DNA of 64,000 nucleotides from Candidatus Hydrogenosomobacter endosymbioticus. Its GTDB lineage: Bacteria; Pseudomonadota; Alphaproteobacteria; Holosporales; GW7. The stretch is taken from contig NZ_AP025225.1 of the NCBI RefSeq assembly GCF_021654655.1, forward strand, positions 304,001-368,000, given 5' to 3'. A program made the position numbers and the translations under genes. Position 1 is the stretch's first letter. The number at the start of each line of letters is the position of its first letter. Under the pieces are notes generated by a model that searched no databases, was not told where the DNA came from, and worked only from the letters and a program-made list of their open reading frames with translations. Positions 56,393-64,000 of this stretch are shown piece by piece.

Positions 56393-59077
56393 TCAAAAAG
56401 AGCTTTTAATAGATTCTCTTACAGAAGAAATCAAAGCTTCTATACCAAAATGGTTATGCCCACCTCCTTGAGCTATGTCGTCTCTCCCTCCGCACTTTTC
56501 ACCTCCTACTTTACCTATTGCAGAACTCAGCAACTTAACCGCAGAAAGCCTGTCAACCAGATCATCAGTAACACCAACTATAACAGTCACTTTATGTTTT
56601 GCATCAACAGAACCATCGCTCGCATCTTGTGCCTCTATATTAGAGACCATAACAACTCCGGACCCAATTTTTCTTTTCATATTGTCAACTACAGACTTAA
56701 GCGACTTTACCTCGTGATTACTAAGAGAAGAATGCCAAAATTGAGCGCTCCCAATACTTTCGCTAACAACACTTGACAGAGCGCAATCAGACGCGCCCAT
56801 TCGAATTGCTTCTTTTCTGAGAATCTTGTTTTCGTCTATTAAAGCCTCGAGCTTTTGGGGCAACGAATCAATTTCACTCATTGAAATTTTTGCGACAGAC
56901 GCAATCGTGCGGACTTTCGAATAAATATCCTGAAATAGCTTAAAAGCAGCTTCGCCAGTGATAGCGTCTATACGTCGTACCCCAGACATACAGCTGCTTT
57001 CGCCAGTTATCTTGAACACGCCAATCTCTCCAGTTCTTTTAACGTGAGTCCCTCCGCACAGCTCCATAGAAAACGGCGTTACAAAATTCTCGCACATGCC
57101 TATAGATACAACCCTAACAACGTCCCCATACTTCTCCCCGAACAGAGCCATCGCTCCGCTATCAGAAGCATCGCTATAAGACATGACCTCAGTTACCACG
57201 CTCGTATTTTGCCTAATGGAATCATTAACAATCCGCTCGACATGGGCTATCTCTTCTGCTGTCATCTGTATACCATGGCTAAAGTCAAATCTTATTCGAT
57301 CATCTGAAACATAAGACCCTTTCTGCATCACATGCTCTCCAAGAACACTCCGCAAGGCTGCCTGCATCAAATGTGTCGCAGAATGATTTGCCATTATCTT
57401 TTTTCTTCTCGCAGCATCGATATTAAGATCAACAGAATCACCCATCCTAAATGCCCCATCGCTAACAATAACTTTGTGAATAAACAGCCCATTTACCTTG
57501 ATGACCTCATAAATTGATGCAAAAGAAGCGCCAGAACGTGACTTCATATATCCTTTATCAGATGCCTGTCCTCCAGACTCCGCATAAAAAGGTGTAGCGT
57601 CGACTACTATTGCTGCGCTCTGTCCTGAAATTACCTCGTTTTTTTCCTCGCCTCCAACTATTATGGCCTTTATAGCAGCAGCGCCCCCAATCTCGTTATA
57701 CCCTGTAAATACTGTCGCAGGAATACGCTGTGACAACGAAGCATATGCCTGACACTCAGGAGAAACTGACGCACACATAAGAGCTCCTTCGCGAGACCGC
57801 CTCCTTTGGTCGTCCATAAGCTCATTAAAAGAGCGTTCATCGAGCAAAATCCCTCTATAAGAAAGCTCGTCATTAATCACGTCTATTGGCATCCCGTATG
57901 TATCGTAGAGTCGAAATGCATCAGCGCCGCTGAGGGCCTGACCTGGCAGAAGGTCTGATATTATTCTTTGCAAAACAGGCATTCCATTTTCAAAAACTTT
58001 GCAAAAACTGTCATATTCCTGCGAAAAAATAGATCCTATAAGAGGCTGGGCCTGCACAAGCTCTTTATAAAAACCTCCCATGTTGTCCACTAGAGTTGGC
58101 ATAAGCTTTTGAAACAATTGTCTGTCATCCGTCATAGATCTAGCGTTTTTTATCGCCCTTCTCATGATGCGGCGAAGAACATAGCCTCTTCCTTCATTAG
58201 ATGGAAATACTCCATCTGCTATCAAAAAGGCCGCGCTCCTCAAGTGATCCACAACAATTCTGCTTGGAACTTTATAAATATCTAGCCGATCCTTTCCAGA
58301 GATTTCGAACAAACGCGCGATAAGAGAGCTGAAAATATCTATATCAAAATTGTCATGCACTCCTTGAAGAACGGCAGCGATTCTTTCGATACCCATTCCT
58401 GTATCTATCGATGGCTTTGGAAGGCTCACCCTCTTGTCCTTTGACACTTGCTCAAATTGCATAAATACAAGATTCCAAAGCTCAACGAACCTGTCGCCAT
58501 CAGCATCCGTCTCTCCTGGTTTTCCGCCAGAGATGTGCTCTCCATGATCATAGAAAATCTCTGTACAAGGACCACATGGCCCCGTATCGCCCATAGACCA
58601 AAAATTGTCGCTTGTAGATATGCGTATTATGCGATCATCAGAAAAACCGGCTATAGACTTCCACAACCTAACAGCCTCCTCGTCGTCGTGATAAACGGTG
58701 ACACATAGCCTGTCTTTGCTAATCTCAAACACTTTTGTAAGACACTCCCAGGCATAAAGTATGGCCGACTCTTTAAAGTAGTCACCAAACGAAAAATTAC
58801 CCAGCATCTCAAAAAATGTGTGATGACGAGCAGTATGACCAACCTGATCAAGATCGTTATGCTTCCCTCCGGCACGCACACTTTTTTGGCATGTAGACGC
58901 TCTGGAATATCCTCTTTGCTCTTTTCCTATGAAAATATTCTTAAATTGCACCATACCAGAATTTGTAAACAACAAAGAATCGTCATTTTCAGGAACAAGT
59001 GAGGATGGGGCAACTATTTCATGCCCCTTATCTTTAAAAAATTGAAGAAATGAGCTTCTTATATTTGATGTTTTCAT
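56393..59077 (-). CDS. alaS: Alanyl-tRNA synthetase
   Basis: Class II synthetase for alanine, 894 residues. The catalytic core shows IRSSFLQFFKDKGHEIV, LFTNSGMVQFKNIFIG, RASTCQKSVRAGGKHNDL, HHTFFEMLGNFSFGDYFK, and GPCGPCTEIFYDHG. The editing domain has MANHSATHLMQAALRSVLG and MELCGGTHVKRTGEIG with the zinc-binding cysteine and histidine. The C-Ala domain with a DHHA1-like glycine motif ends with AQGGGHNHFGIEALISSVRE. All landmarks are present. It is followed by dnaK on the same strand. Confidence 0.97.
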   Translation of the reverse strand: MKTSNIRSSFLQFFKDKGHEIVAPSSLVPENDDSLLFTNSGMVQFKNIFIGKEQRGYSRASTCQKSVRAGGKHNDLDQVGHTARHHTFFEMLGNFSFGDYFKESAILYAWECLTKVFEISKDRLCVTVYHDDEEAVRLWKSIAGFSDDRIIRISTSDNFWSMGDTGPCGPCTEIFYDHGEHISGGKPGETDADGDRFVELWNLVFMQFEQVSKDKRVSLPKPSIDTGMGIERIAAVLQGVHDNFDIDIFSSLIARLFEISGKDRLDIYKVPSRIVVDHLRSAAFLIADGVFPSNEGRGYVLRRIMRRAIKNARSMTDDRQLFQKLMPTLVDNMGGFYKELVQAQPLIGSIFSQEYDSFCKVFENGMPVLQRIISDLLPGQALSGADAFRLYDTYGMPIDVINDELSYRGILLDERSFNELMDDQRRRSREGALMCASVSPECQAYASLSQRIPATVFTGYNEIGGAAAIKAIIVGGEEKNEVISGQSAAIVVDATPFYAESGGQASDKGYMKSRSGASFASIYEVIKVNGLFIHKVIVSDGAFRMGDSVDLNIDAARRKKIMANHSATHLMQAALRSVLGEHVMQKGSYVSDDRIRFDFSHGIQMTAEEIAHVERIVNDSIRQNTSVVTEVMSYSDASDSGAMALFGEKYGDVVRVVSIGMCENFVTPFSMELCGGTHVKRTGEIGVFKITGESSCMSGVRRIDAITGEAAFKLFQDIYSKVRTIASVAKISMSEIDSLPQKLEALIDENKILRKEAIRMGASDCALSSVVSESIGSAQFWHSSLSNHEVKSLKSVVDNMKRKIGSGVVMVSNIEAQDASDGSVDAKHKVTVIVGVTDDLVDRLSAVKLLSSAIGKVGGEKCGGRDDIAQGGGHNHFGIEALISSVRESIKSSF

Positions 59078-59231
59078 AAACCATCCAGTTTGTACAACGT
59101 TTTCTATTCAGCTCAATTATACCAGCAACATATGGCTACAACAATAATGTCGATAAGACTCTTGCTGTTAGAAGTATTCTCGTTCAGCCTATTATAAACG
59201 CATTTGCTAAAATAAAATCAGAGTTTTAGAT

Positions 59232-60443
59232 ATGGATGAAATTTCTCTATACATACATTGGCCATATTGCGTCAGCAAGTGCATATATTGTGATTTCAAT
59301 AGCTATTCTTTTTCAAGCATAGACTATGCATCAATGGAGCTCGCATACATAAAAGAGATGGAGTATGCCGCCTCTATTTCTGGCCAGCGCAGGCTTCGGA
59401 CGCTCTTTTTTGGTGGAGGAACGCCGTCTCTTATGCCGCCATATCTTGTCCATAATATCTTGAAGAAAGCTAAGAATCTTTGGTCGCCAGCCCATACTCC
59501 CATAGAAATAACACTAGAGTGCAATCCAGAATCAACAAACGAACAAAAACTCATAGATTATAAAAATGCGGGCGTAACAAGAATATCCATTGGAGTTCAG
59601 TCGATGCGAGATGAAATCTTGAAATTTATGGGAAGAATTCACTCAGTAGGAAGCGCCATAGACGCAGTAGCATGCGCGAAAGGCATTTTCGATAACGTAT
59701 CTATAGACATGATCTATGCTCACCACTTCCACAAAGCTCCCTCTTGTTGGACTGATGAGTTAAGTAAAGCTATAGAGACTCTTAGAGTGCCTCATATGTC
59801 GCTGTATCAGATATCATACCCGAAAGGAACCAAGATATTTCGACAGTTGCAAGAGGGGAAGTTCATGCCCCTAGATGAAAATGAAGTAGCGGATTTATAT
59901 CGTTCTACAGACATCGTAACCGAACGTTTTGGTCTTCAAAGATATGAAGTTTCTAATTACTCCATGCCAGGTTATGAGAGCGAACACAACAAATCTTATT
60001 GGGAATATAGAGACTACATAGGGATCGGGCCAGGAGCACACGGCAGGATATCTATTAGCGAACCCAATAACAAATTCAGACGAAAATTTGCCTTCCAGGC
60101 GCACCTTAATGTAGAAAAATGGAAAAGATCTATCCGATCAATCGGACACGGCTATGAGACAATAACACCGCTCTCAGAAGAGCAACTGTTCTGCGAAATG
60201 TTGATGATGGGGCTTCGGATGAGAGAAGGTATTTCTACGAAAAAGATTGATGAATTTTTAAAACAAACTACTCCTCGCGAAAGCTCAAGCGAAAAATTCT
60301 CAGAATTTTGGAGCAAAGTTGAGGCTTTACATAGACGAGGCATAATTTCTATGTATGACCACAGAGAACATAAGCAAAATCTAAGAGTATCGCCAAATAG
60401 TTCGCTCCTTATAGATGAAATCGCAAGCTTCCTAATCTTCTAA
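59232..60443 (+). CDS. hemW: HemW-like radical SAM protein
   Basis: HemW is a radical-SAM family heme chaperone, once called a second coproporphyrinogen oxidase. The 403 residues begin with LYIHWPYCVSKCIYCDFNSY, the cluster-binding C-x3-C-x2-C, and continue with TLFFGGGTPSLMPP, ITLECNPESTN, GVTRISIGVQSM and YEVSNYSMPGYESEHNKSYW, all characteristic of HemW rather than HemN. A C-terminal domain (EEQLFCEMLMMGLRMREGIS) fits the family. rdgB and rph often accompany it but are not here. Confidence 0.92.
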   Translation: MDEISLYIHWPYCVSKCIYCDFNSYSFSSIDYASMELAYIKEMEYAASISGQRRLRTLFFGGGTPSLMPPYLVHNILKKAKNLWSPAHTPIEITLECNPESTNEQKLIDYKNAGVTRISIGVQSMRDEILKFMGRIHSVGSAIDAVACAKGIFDNVSIDMIYAHHFHKAPSCWTDELSKAIETLRVPHMSLYQISYPKGTKIFRQLQEGKFMPLDENEVADLYRSTDIVTERFGLQRYEVSNYSMPGYESEHNKSYWEYRDYIGIGPGAHGRISISEPNNKFRRKFAFQAHLNVEKWKRSIRSIGHGYETITPLSEEQLFCEMLMMGLRMREGISTKKIDEFLKQTTPRESSSEKFSEFWSKVEALHRRGIISMYDHREHKQNLRVSPNSSLLIDEIASFLIF

Positions 60444-60573
60444 AAGTAGCGACTCTCAGATCGCCATGCGCCTCATAGTAACTAGTTTGTAAGCGTTTAT
60501 CTTAATTTTGACACCAAAGAGTTTTTTATCCAAGATTTAATTAGATTGAACATATTTATTCAAATGAACATAA

Positions 60574-61731
60574 ATGGACAAAAACGTGAAATACAGAATT
60601 CACCTTTCTCCGCCTCATCTTTCTGGAACTGAGACCGAAATGGTAGCGCGCGCCATGGAAAGTGGCTATATCGCACCATTGGGTCCGTTTGTTGATGAGT
60701 TTGAAGAAAAATTTTGCAAATACACAGGGTATCCATATGCGCTTGCAGTTTCAAGCGGAACAGCAGCTCTTCATCTAGCACTACTAGCATCCGGAGTTTC
60801 ACGCGGAGATATTGTGTTTTCTCCAAGCATGACATTCATCGGCGGAGTGTCTCCTGTGTATTTTTGCAGTGCGAAAGCATGGTTCTTTGACTCTGATGAA
60901 TCGTGGACAATTGATGTAAATTTAGTAAAAGAAAAGCTTTTTGCAGTTGAAAAATCTGGCGCTGATAAGCCAAAAGCTATAATTGCAACCGATATTTATG
61001 GAATGGCATGCGACTATGAGGCTCTTTGCCAAATTGAAAAAGATTTTGGTGTTAACGTTATAGTTGATGCCGCAGAATCGCTCGGGGCATCTGATAGATA
61101 TGGAAAGAGAAACTCACCAAAAACGGCTTTCTATTCGTTCAACGGAAATAAAATCATTACAACGTCTTCAGGTGGTATGCTCGCTAGTCATGATAAAAAT
61201 CTGATTGACTACGCAAAGCACTTGTCGAGGCAAGCTCGAGAGCCCTATCCATATTATCAGCACAACACCATAGGACATAACTATCGGATGAGCAATATTC
61301 TTGCAGCGATAGGAATAGCCCAACTCAGCGACATAGAAGCCCGCATCGAACGCAAGAAGACCATATTCCAGCGCTATAAAAATGCTCTCGGCACAATTCC
61401 TGGAGTAGAGTTTATGCCATGCGGAGTATATGGAGAGTCTAATTACTGGCTCTCTGTCATCATTTTAAACAGTGAAAGTAGAATAAGCCCTGAGTTTTTA
61501 CGAGTTACTTTAGAAGAAAAAGGAATAGAAACAAGGCCAGTGTGGAAACCCATGCATCTTCAGCCAGTATTCTCAGGCGCCAAATTTTTCAGCAAATTTG
61601 AGCTTGGCGCCAATCCGCCAATTTGTGAAATAGCATTTGAAAGAGGGCTATGCCTCCCGTCCGGATGCGGACTCTCAGAAGCCGAACAAGAATTCGTAAT
61701 ATCCAGCATACAAAAAGCTCTATACAAATAA
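60574..61731 (+). CDS. DegT/DnrJ/EryC1 aminotransferase, PglE-like
   Basis: A 385-residue PLP-dependent sugar aminotransferase. The opening IHLSPPHLSGTETEMVARAM and SGYIAPLGPFVDEFEE are the signature of the PglE/LegC group, which makes UDP-4-amino-4,6-dideoxy-GlcNAc, the precursor of bacillosamine or legionaminic acid-type sugars. LAVSSGTAALHLALLASG, VDAAESLGASDRYG (PLP aspartate near 165) and YSFNGNKIITTSSGGM, with the Schiff-base lysine near 193, complete the fold. With the WbpE-like enzyme at 1-2.2 kb this is the second aminosugar transaminase in the window, suggesting a glycan with two amino sugars. A -35-like TTGACA lies about 65 bases upstream. Confidence 0.85.
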   Translation: MDKNVKYRIHLSPPHLSGTETEMVARAMESGYIAPLGPFVDEFEEKFCKYTGYPYALAVSSGTAALHLALLASGVSRGDIVFSPSMTFIGGVSPVYFCSAKAWFFDSDESWTIDVNLVKEKLFAVEKSGADKPKAIIATDIYGMACDYEALCQIEKDFGVNVIVDAAESLGASDRYGKRNSPKTAFYSFNGNKIITTSSGGMLASHDKNLIDYAKHLSRQAREPYPYYQHNTIGHNYRMSNILAAIGIAQLSDIEARIERKKTIFQRYKNALGTIPGVEFMPCGVYGESNYWLSVIILNSESRISPEFLRVTLEEKGIETRPVWKPMHLQPVFSGAKFFSKFELGANPPICEIAFERGLCLPSGCGLSEAEQEFVISSIQKALYK

Positions 61732-61838
61732 ACGTCAGAAGAACTCGGCAAGAAGAGCGCAGGGCACCCTTCAAGTTGCTAAGACTTCAATTTTCCACCA
61801 GAATGTTCGTCTATACCGTTTACATGATTGAGACTCCA

Positions 61839-62408
61839 ATGAAAAAAATAAGAGGAAACCAAGTTAGGCCAGGAAATGTTATTTTGCTAGATGGAAAGCT
61901 TTTCGTAGTAACGAAAGCCCAACACACGCAGCCAGGAAAAGGCGGCGCGTATATGCAAGTGGAGCTAAAAGGAGTGAAAGATGGCTTGAAGAGACGCGAT
62001 AGATTTCAATCATCTGCAGAGATAGAGCAAGCCTTCATAGAAGAGGTCACCCTTCAGTTTCTTTATATGGACCAAGGCAAAGTCGTTCTTATGAATAAAG
62101 AGACATTCGATCAAGTGTCTATCGACGTCGATTGCCTAAGCGCCTCTTCGGATTTTTTAAAAGACGACATGGAAGTGGTGGTGGGGTTTTACGATGGAGA
62201 AGCAATATCAGCGTCTCTGCCATCTCAAGTTGTTCTAGAGGTAACCCAGGCAGACCCTGTGACAAAGGGGCAGACGGCCGCATCTTCATATAAACCAGCT
62301 CAACTTGAAAATGGTATGCGCGTTATGGTCCCCCCTCACATAGTTGAAGGCGATAAAGTTGTTGTGAGTACCGCAGAATGCGAATATTTGGAAAGGTTCA
62401 AGGGATAG
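61839..62408 (+). CDS. efp: Elongation factor P
   Basis: EF-P rescues ribosomes stalled on polyproline. The 189 residues from the ATG at 61839 contain the KOW-like N-terminal domain with QPGKGGAYMQVELKGVK, whose lysine in PGKGG corresponds to the modified K34, then two OB domains: FLYMDQGKVVLMNKETFDQ and NGMRVMVPPHIVEGDKVVV. The longer frame runs back to 61650 through the end of the aminotransferase gene and has no family similarity, so it is an artefact. epmA/epmB are not nearby. Confidence 0.95.
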   Translation: MKKIRGNQVRPGNVILLDGKLFVVTKAQHTQPGKGGAYMQVELKGVKDGLKRRDRFQSSAEIEQAFIEEVTLQFLYMDQGKVVLMNKETFDQVSIDVDCLSASSDFLKDDMEVVVGFYDGEAISASLPSQVVLEVTQADPVTKGQTAASSYKPAQLENGMRVMVPPHIVEGDKVVVSTAECEYLERFKG

Positions 62409-62953
62409 CGCTCAAAGGATAATAGGAAACGCCTAATCCACGGAAAAATGTGTCTCAGTCTGCGTCTTGTTAGCGACTGGGGCAAAACCCGGCCGCAGCT
62501 TAGTCCTTGTCGGAACTGAAAAGTTCCTCAGTGACCTGAGCCCGCAGCTTTTTCCAATATTTTACATGTAAATCCGTCCTTACAGTCACTGTGTATTCAG
62601 GTTTGCTCTGCAAATTCACAAATTGCTATCTAAGCATACGTAGTCCGGTCAATATCCTAAAATTTCTTTTGTTCCAGAAAAAATTGGCTAGCCTCCTGAC
62701 CGCCCCAACTGAAAAAACACTCTTAAAATCACAGAGCTCAAGATTCTCAAAAACACCTTGTACAATAAATTCTACTTGCGCCAGCCGCCCGAGAGTTTAT
62801 ACATCTCTAATATTCGGCGCTTTTATCTCAAAAAAATATGCCCGCCCACGCAGGAACAGAGAAATTTTTTCATGCTCCTGTTATTATCTGTTATCACTTA
62901 AACTTATTGTCTTTTCTTATAGATTGTTTTATCATATGGGCTGCGCAGTTAGC
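62409..62953. other. Gap between efp and gyrA
   Basis: A 545-base stretch between the efp stop and the gyrA stop. It contains the predicted structured RNA at 62442-62555. The rest is AT-rich with no convincing frame; a plus-strand frame entering gyrA from 62591 is a shadow of gyrA. Confidence 0.5.
62442..62555 (+). ncRNA. Candidate structured RNA downstream of efp
   Basis: The outer stem GGAAAAA (62442-62448) with TTTTTCC (62549-62555) and an inner stem CTGCG (62460-62464) with CGCAG (62543-62547) enclose three local hairpins: CTGGG-CCCGG with loop GCAAAA (62477-62492), GGAACT-AGTTCC with a GAAA tetraloop (62512-62527), and CTCAG-CTGAG with loop TGAC (62527-62540). It matches no RNA I know. 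The structure could be read on either strand; plus is chosen because of the GAAA tetraloop. It might be a small RNA or the efp 3' UTR. Confidence 0.4.
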
Positions 62954-64000
62954 CTACTCTTTAGAAAGGTCAAACTCTGTTTGTTTATGCTCACCTTCTC
63001 CGTCAGAAGAAAAGCTTTCAGCAACAACTCCATCATCAAGACAATTAGACGAAGCAGCCACAGACACTATAGACTCGCCGTCATCAAGTTTAAACAGCTT
63101 GACACCCTGAGTATATCTGGCAGTGATACGAATATCCTTAACGGGACACCGCAGCAACTGCCCTTTATCGGTCAGAAGAATAATGTCGTCATCTGCAAGA
63201 ACTGGAAGAACATCAACAAGCTCTCCCGTTTTTTTGTTTATACTCATAGAAGAAACGCCCTGCCCACCGCGACCGCTGCTTCTATATGCATACGAAAGCG
63301 TCCTCTTACCAAACCCTTTGCTGCTGACGCTTAATATCATCTGCTCGCTCTCAGTCATAGCCAACTCAACATCTGGGTTAAGGTCATAGTCTGACGCCCC
63401 CCCATCTCCCGAAGCCGCCTGGTCAGACACAGTCTCAATTCCATTTTCACCATCAGAGCCTTCGCCTGGTAACGCGTCCTCTCTATCACAACAAGAAGAC
63501 TCTTTGACAACTCTCTTCATGTATTTCTCTCGCTCTTCATGAGAAAAACCAACCGTCTTCAAAATACTCATAGCGACAACCTCGTCGCCATCCTGAAGTT
63601 TTATGCCGCGAACCCCTATAGACGTCCTTCCAGAAAACCTACGAAGTAACTTTGATGAAAACCGGATACTTTTCCCCAGCTTTGTTGATAAAAGAACATC
63701 GCTATCATCATCAGCTAAAGCCACAGATATAAGCCTCTCGCCATCAGATAACTTCATTGCTATCTTGCCATTAGACCTTATAGACAGAAAGTCGCGCAGA
63801 GAATTTTTACGCACATAACCGCTGGATGTTGAGAAAATTATGTCAGCTCCTTGATTCCCGATACGCCCAGAGCTTTCTTCCGAAGAGCCTTCACTTTCTA
63901 GATCTAAGTCATCGTCACTTTCATCGCGCTCTCCGCAAGGCGCACAGCTAATCTCTTCACGCTCAATACATTCGCTTACAGCTATATCTTTCGGTAGCTG
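62954..64000 (-). CDS. gyrA: DNA gyrase subunit A, C-terminal part (5' end outside window)
   Basis: The last 348 residues of a gyrase A chain, open to the window edge at 64000. It is the beta-pinwheel DNA-wrapping domain: IFSTSSGYVRKNSLRDFLSI, RSNGKIAMKLSDGERLISVA, GRTSIGVRGIKLQDGDEVV, YRSSGRGGQGVSSMSINKK and TARYTQGVKLFKLDDGESIV are typical. Two acidic, Ser-rich insertions are unusual: one near the window edge (ERDESDDDLDLESEGSSEES) and one of about 45 residues around DGENGIETVSDQAASGD. An acidic tail ends the chain. A topoisomerase IV A subunit is less likely because of the IRSNGKIAMKL signature. Catalytic tyrosine lies outside the window. Confidence 0.9.
   Translation of the reverse strand, partial: QLPKDIAVSECIEREEISCAPCGERDESDDDLDLESEGSSEESSGRIGNQGADIIFSTSSGYVRKNSLRDFLSIRSNGKIAMKLSDGERLISVALADDDSDVLLSTKLGKSIRFSSKLLRRFSGRTSIGVRGIKLQDGDEVVAMSILKTVGFSHEEREKYMKRVVKESSCCDREDALPGEGSDGENGIETVSDQAASGDGGASDYDLNPDVELAMTESEQMILSVSSKGFGKRTLSYAYRSSGRGGQGVSSMSINKKTGELVDVLPVLADDDIILLTDKGQLLRCPVKDIRITARYTQGVKLFKLDDGESIVSVAASSNCLDDGVVAESFSSDGEGEHKQTEFDLSKE

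Noticed and set aside
61650..61838. N-terminal extension of efp overlapping the aminotransferase gene
   Set aside because: The extension is the aminotransferase 3' end in another frame; EF-P has no such domain and its normal start is at 61839.
62591..63334. Plus-strand frame of 247 codons
   Set aside because: Most of it is antisense to gyrA, whose protein sequence is clearly conserved.

Overview
This looks like part of a chromosome of an AT-rich, host-associated alphaproteobacterium. An obligate intracellular symbiont of the Holosporales or Rickettsiales type is my best guess, but that is inference, not a measured placement. The signs are a long-form alphaproteobacterial SerC, alphaproteobacterial-type Ffh and GyrA, a DUF882 peptidoglycan protein, a lone CpaA-like prepilin peptidase, a nucleoside-uptake carrier, housekeeping genes scattered outside their usual operons, and many exported proteins without recognisable homologues. 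I see no rRNA, tRNA, CRISPR array, intact insertion sequence or prophage.

Layout. 1-3.4 kb: end of rho, prepilin peptidase, a sugar aminotransferase and a glycosyltransferase. 3.6-11.2 kb: tatD and a metallo-hydrolase on plus; tadA, rplS, tgt, a class A penicillin-binding protein and era on minus. 11.4-17.3 kb: three Sec-exported orphan proteins, two of them paralogues with a six-cysteine domain, around ffh. 17.5-23.7 kb: lipA, tsaE, an M48 protease, a drug/metabolite transporter and groES-groEL behind a CIRCE-like operator. 24-31.8 kb: an exported coiled-coil protein, lon, and three tandem paralogues of an exported family. 32-38.4 kb: argS, serC, dps, rluD, accC. 38.7-49.6 kb: two exported orphans, fusA, two overlapping membrane-protein genes, dapE, ftsH, a DUF882 protein and another exported orphan. 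49.9-64 kb: a nucleoside transporter, valS, dnaK, alaS, hemW, a second sugar aminotransferase, efp, and the 3' part of gyrA cut by the window edge.

How it fits together. The conserved genes cover translation (argS, valS, alaS, fusA, efp, rplS, tadA, tgt, tsaE, rluD), protein quality control (groESL, dnaK, lon, ftsH, M48), envelope building (PBP1A, dapE, DUF882, aminosugar transaminases, glycosyltransferase) and a thin metabolism (lipA, accC, serC, hemW). Set against this are nine or so genes for exported proteins with signal peptides, low-complexity or coiled-coil repeats and signs of recent duplication. They are the fast-evolving part of the window and the best candidates for host-facing proteins.

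The most interesting material is the tandem family at 29.2-31.8 kb with its mosaic structure, the six-cysteine paralogue pair at 15.3-17.3 kb, the DNA-level tandem repeats in exported genes, and a compact predicted RNA structure downstream of efp. Several start codons were moved because the longer reading frame would translate its own Shine-Dalgarno sequence or lie within a promoter. Positions of short sites were read by eye and may be off by a base.
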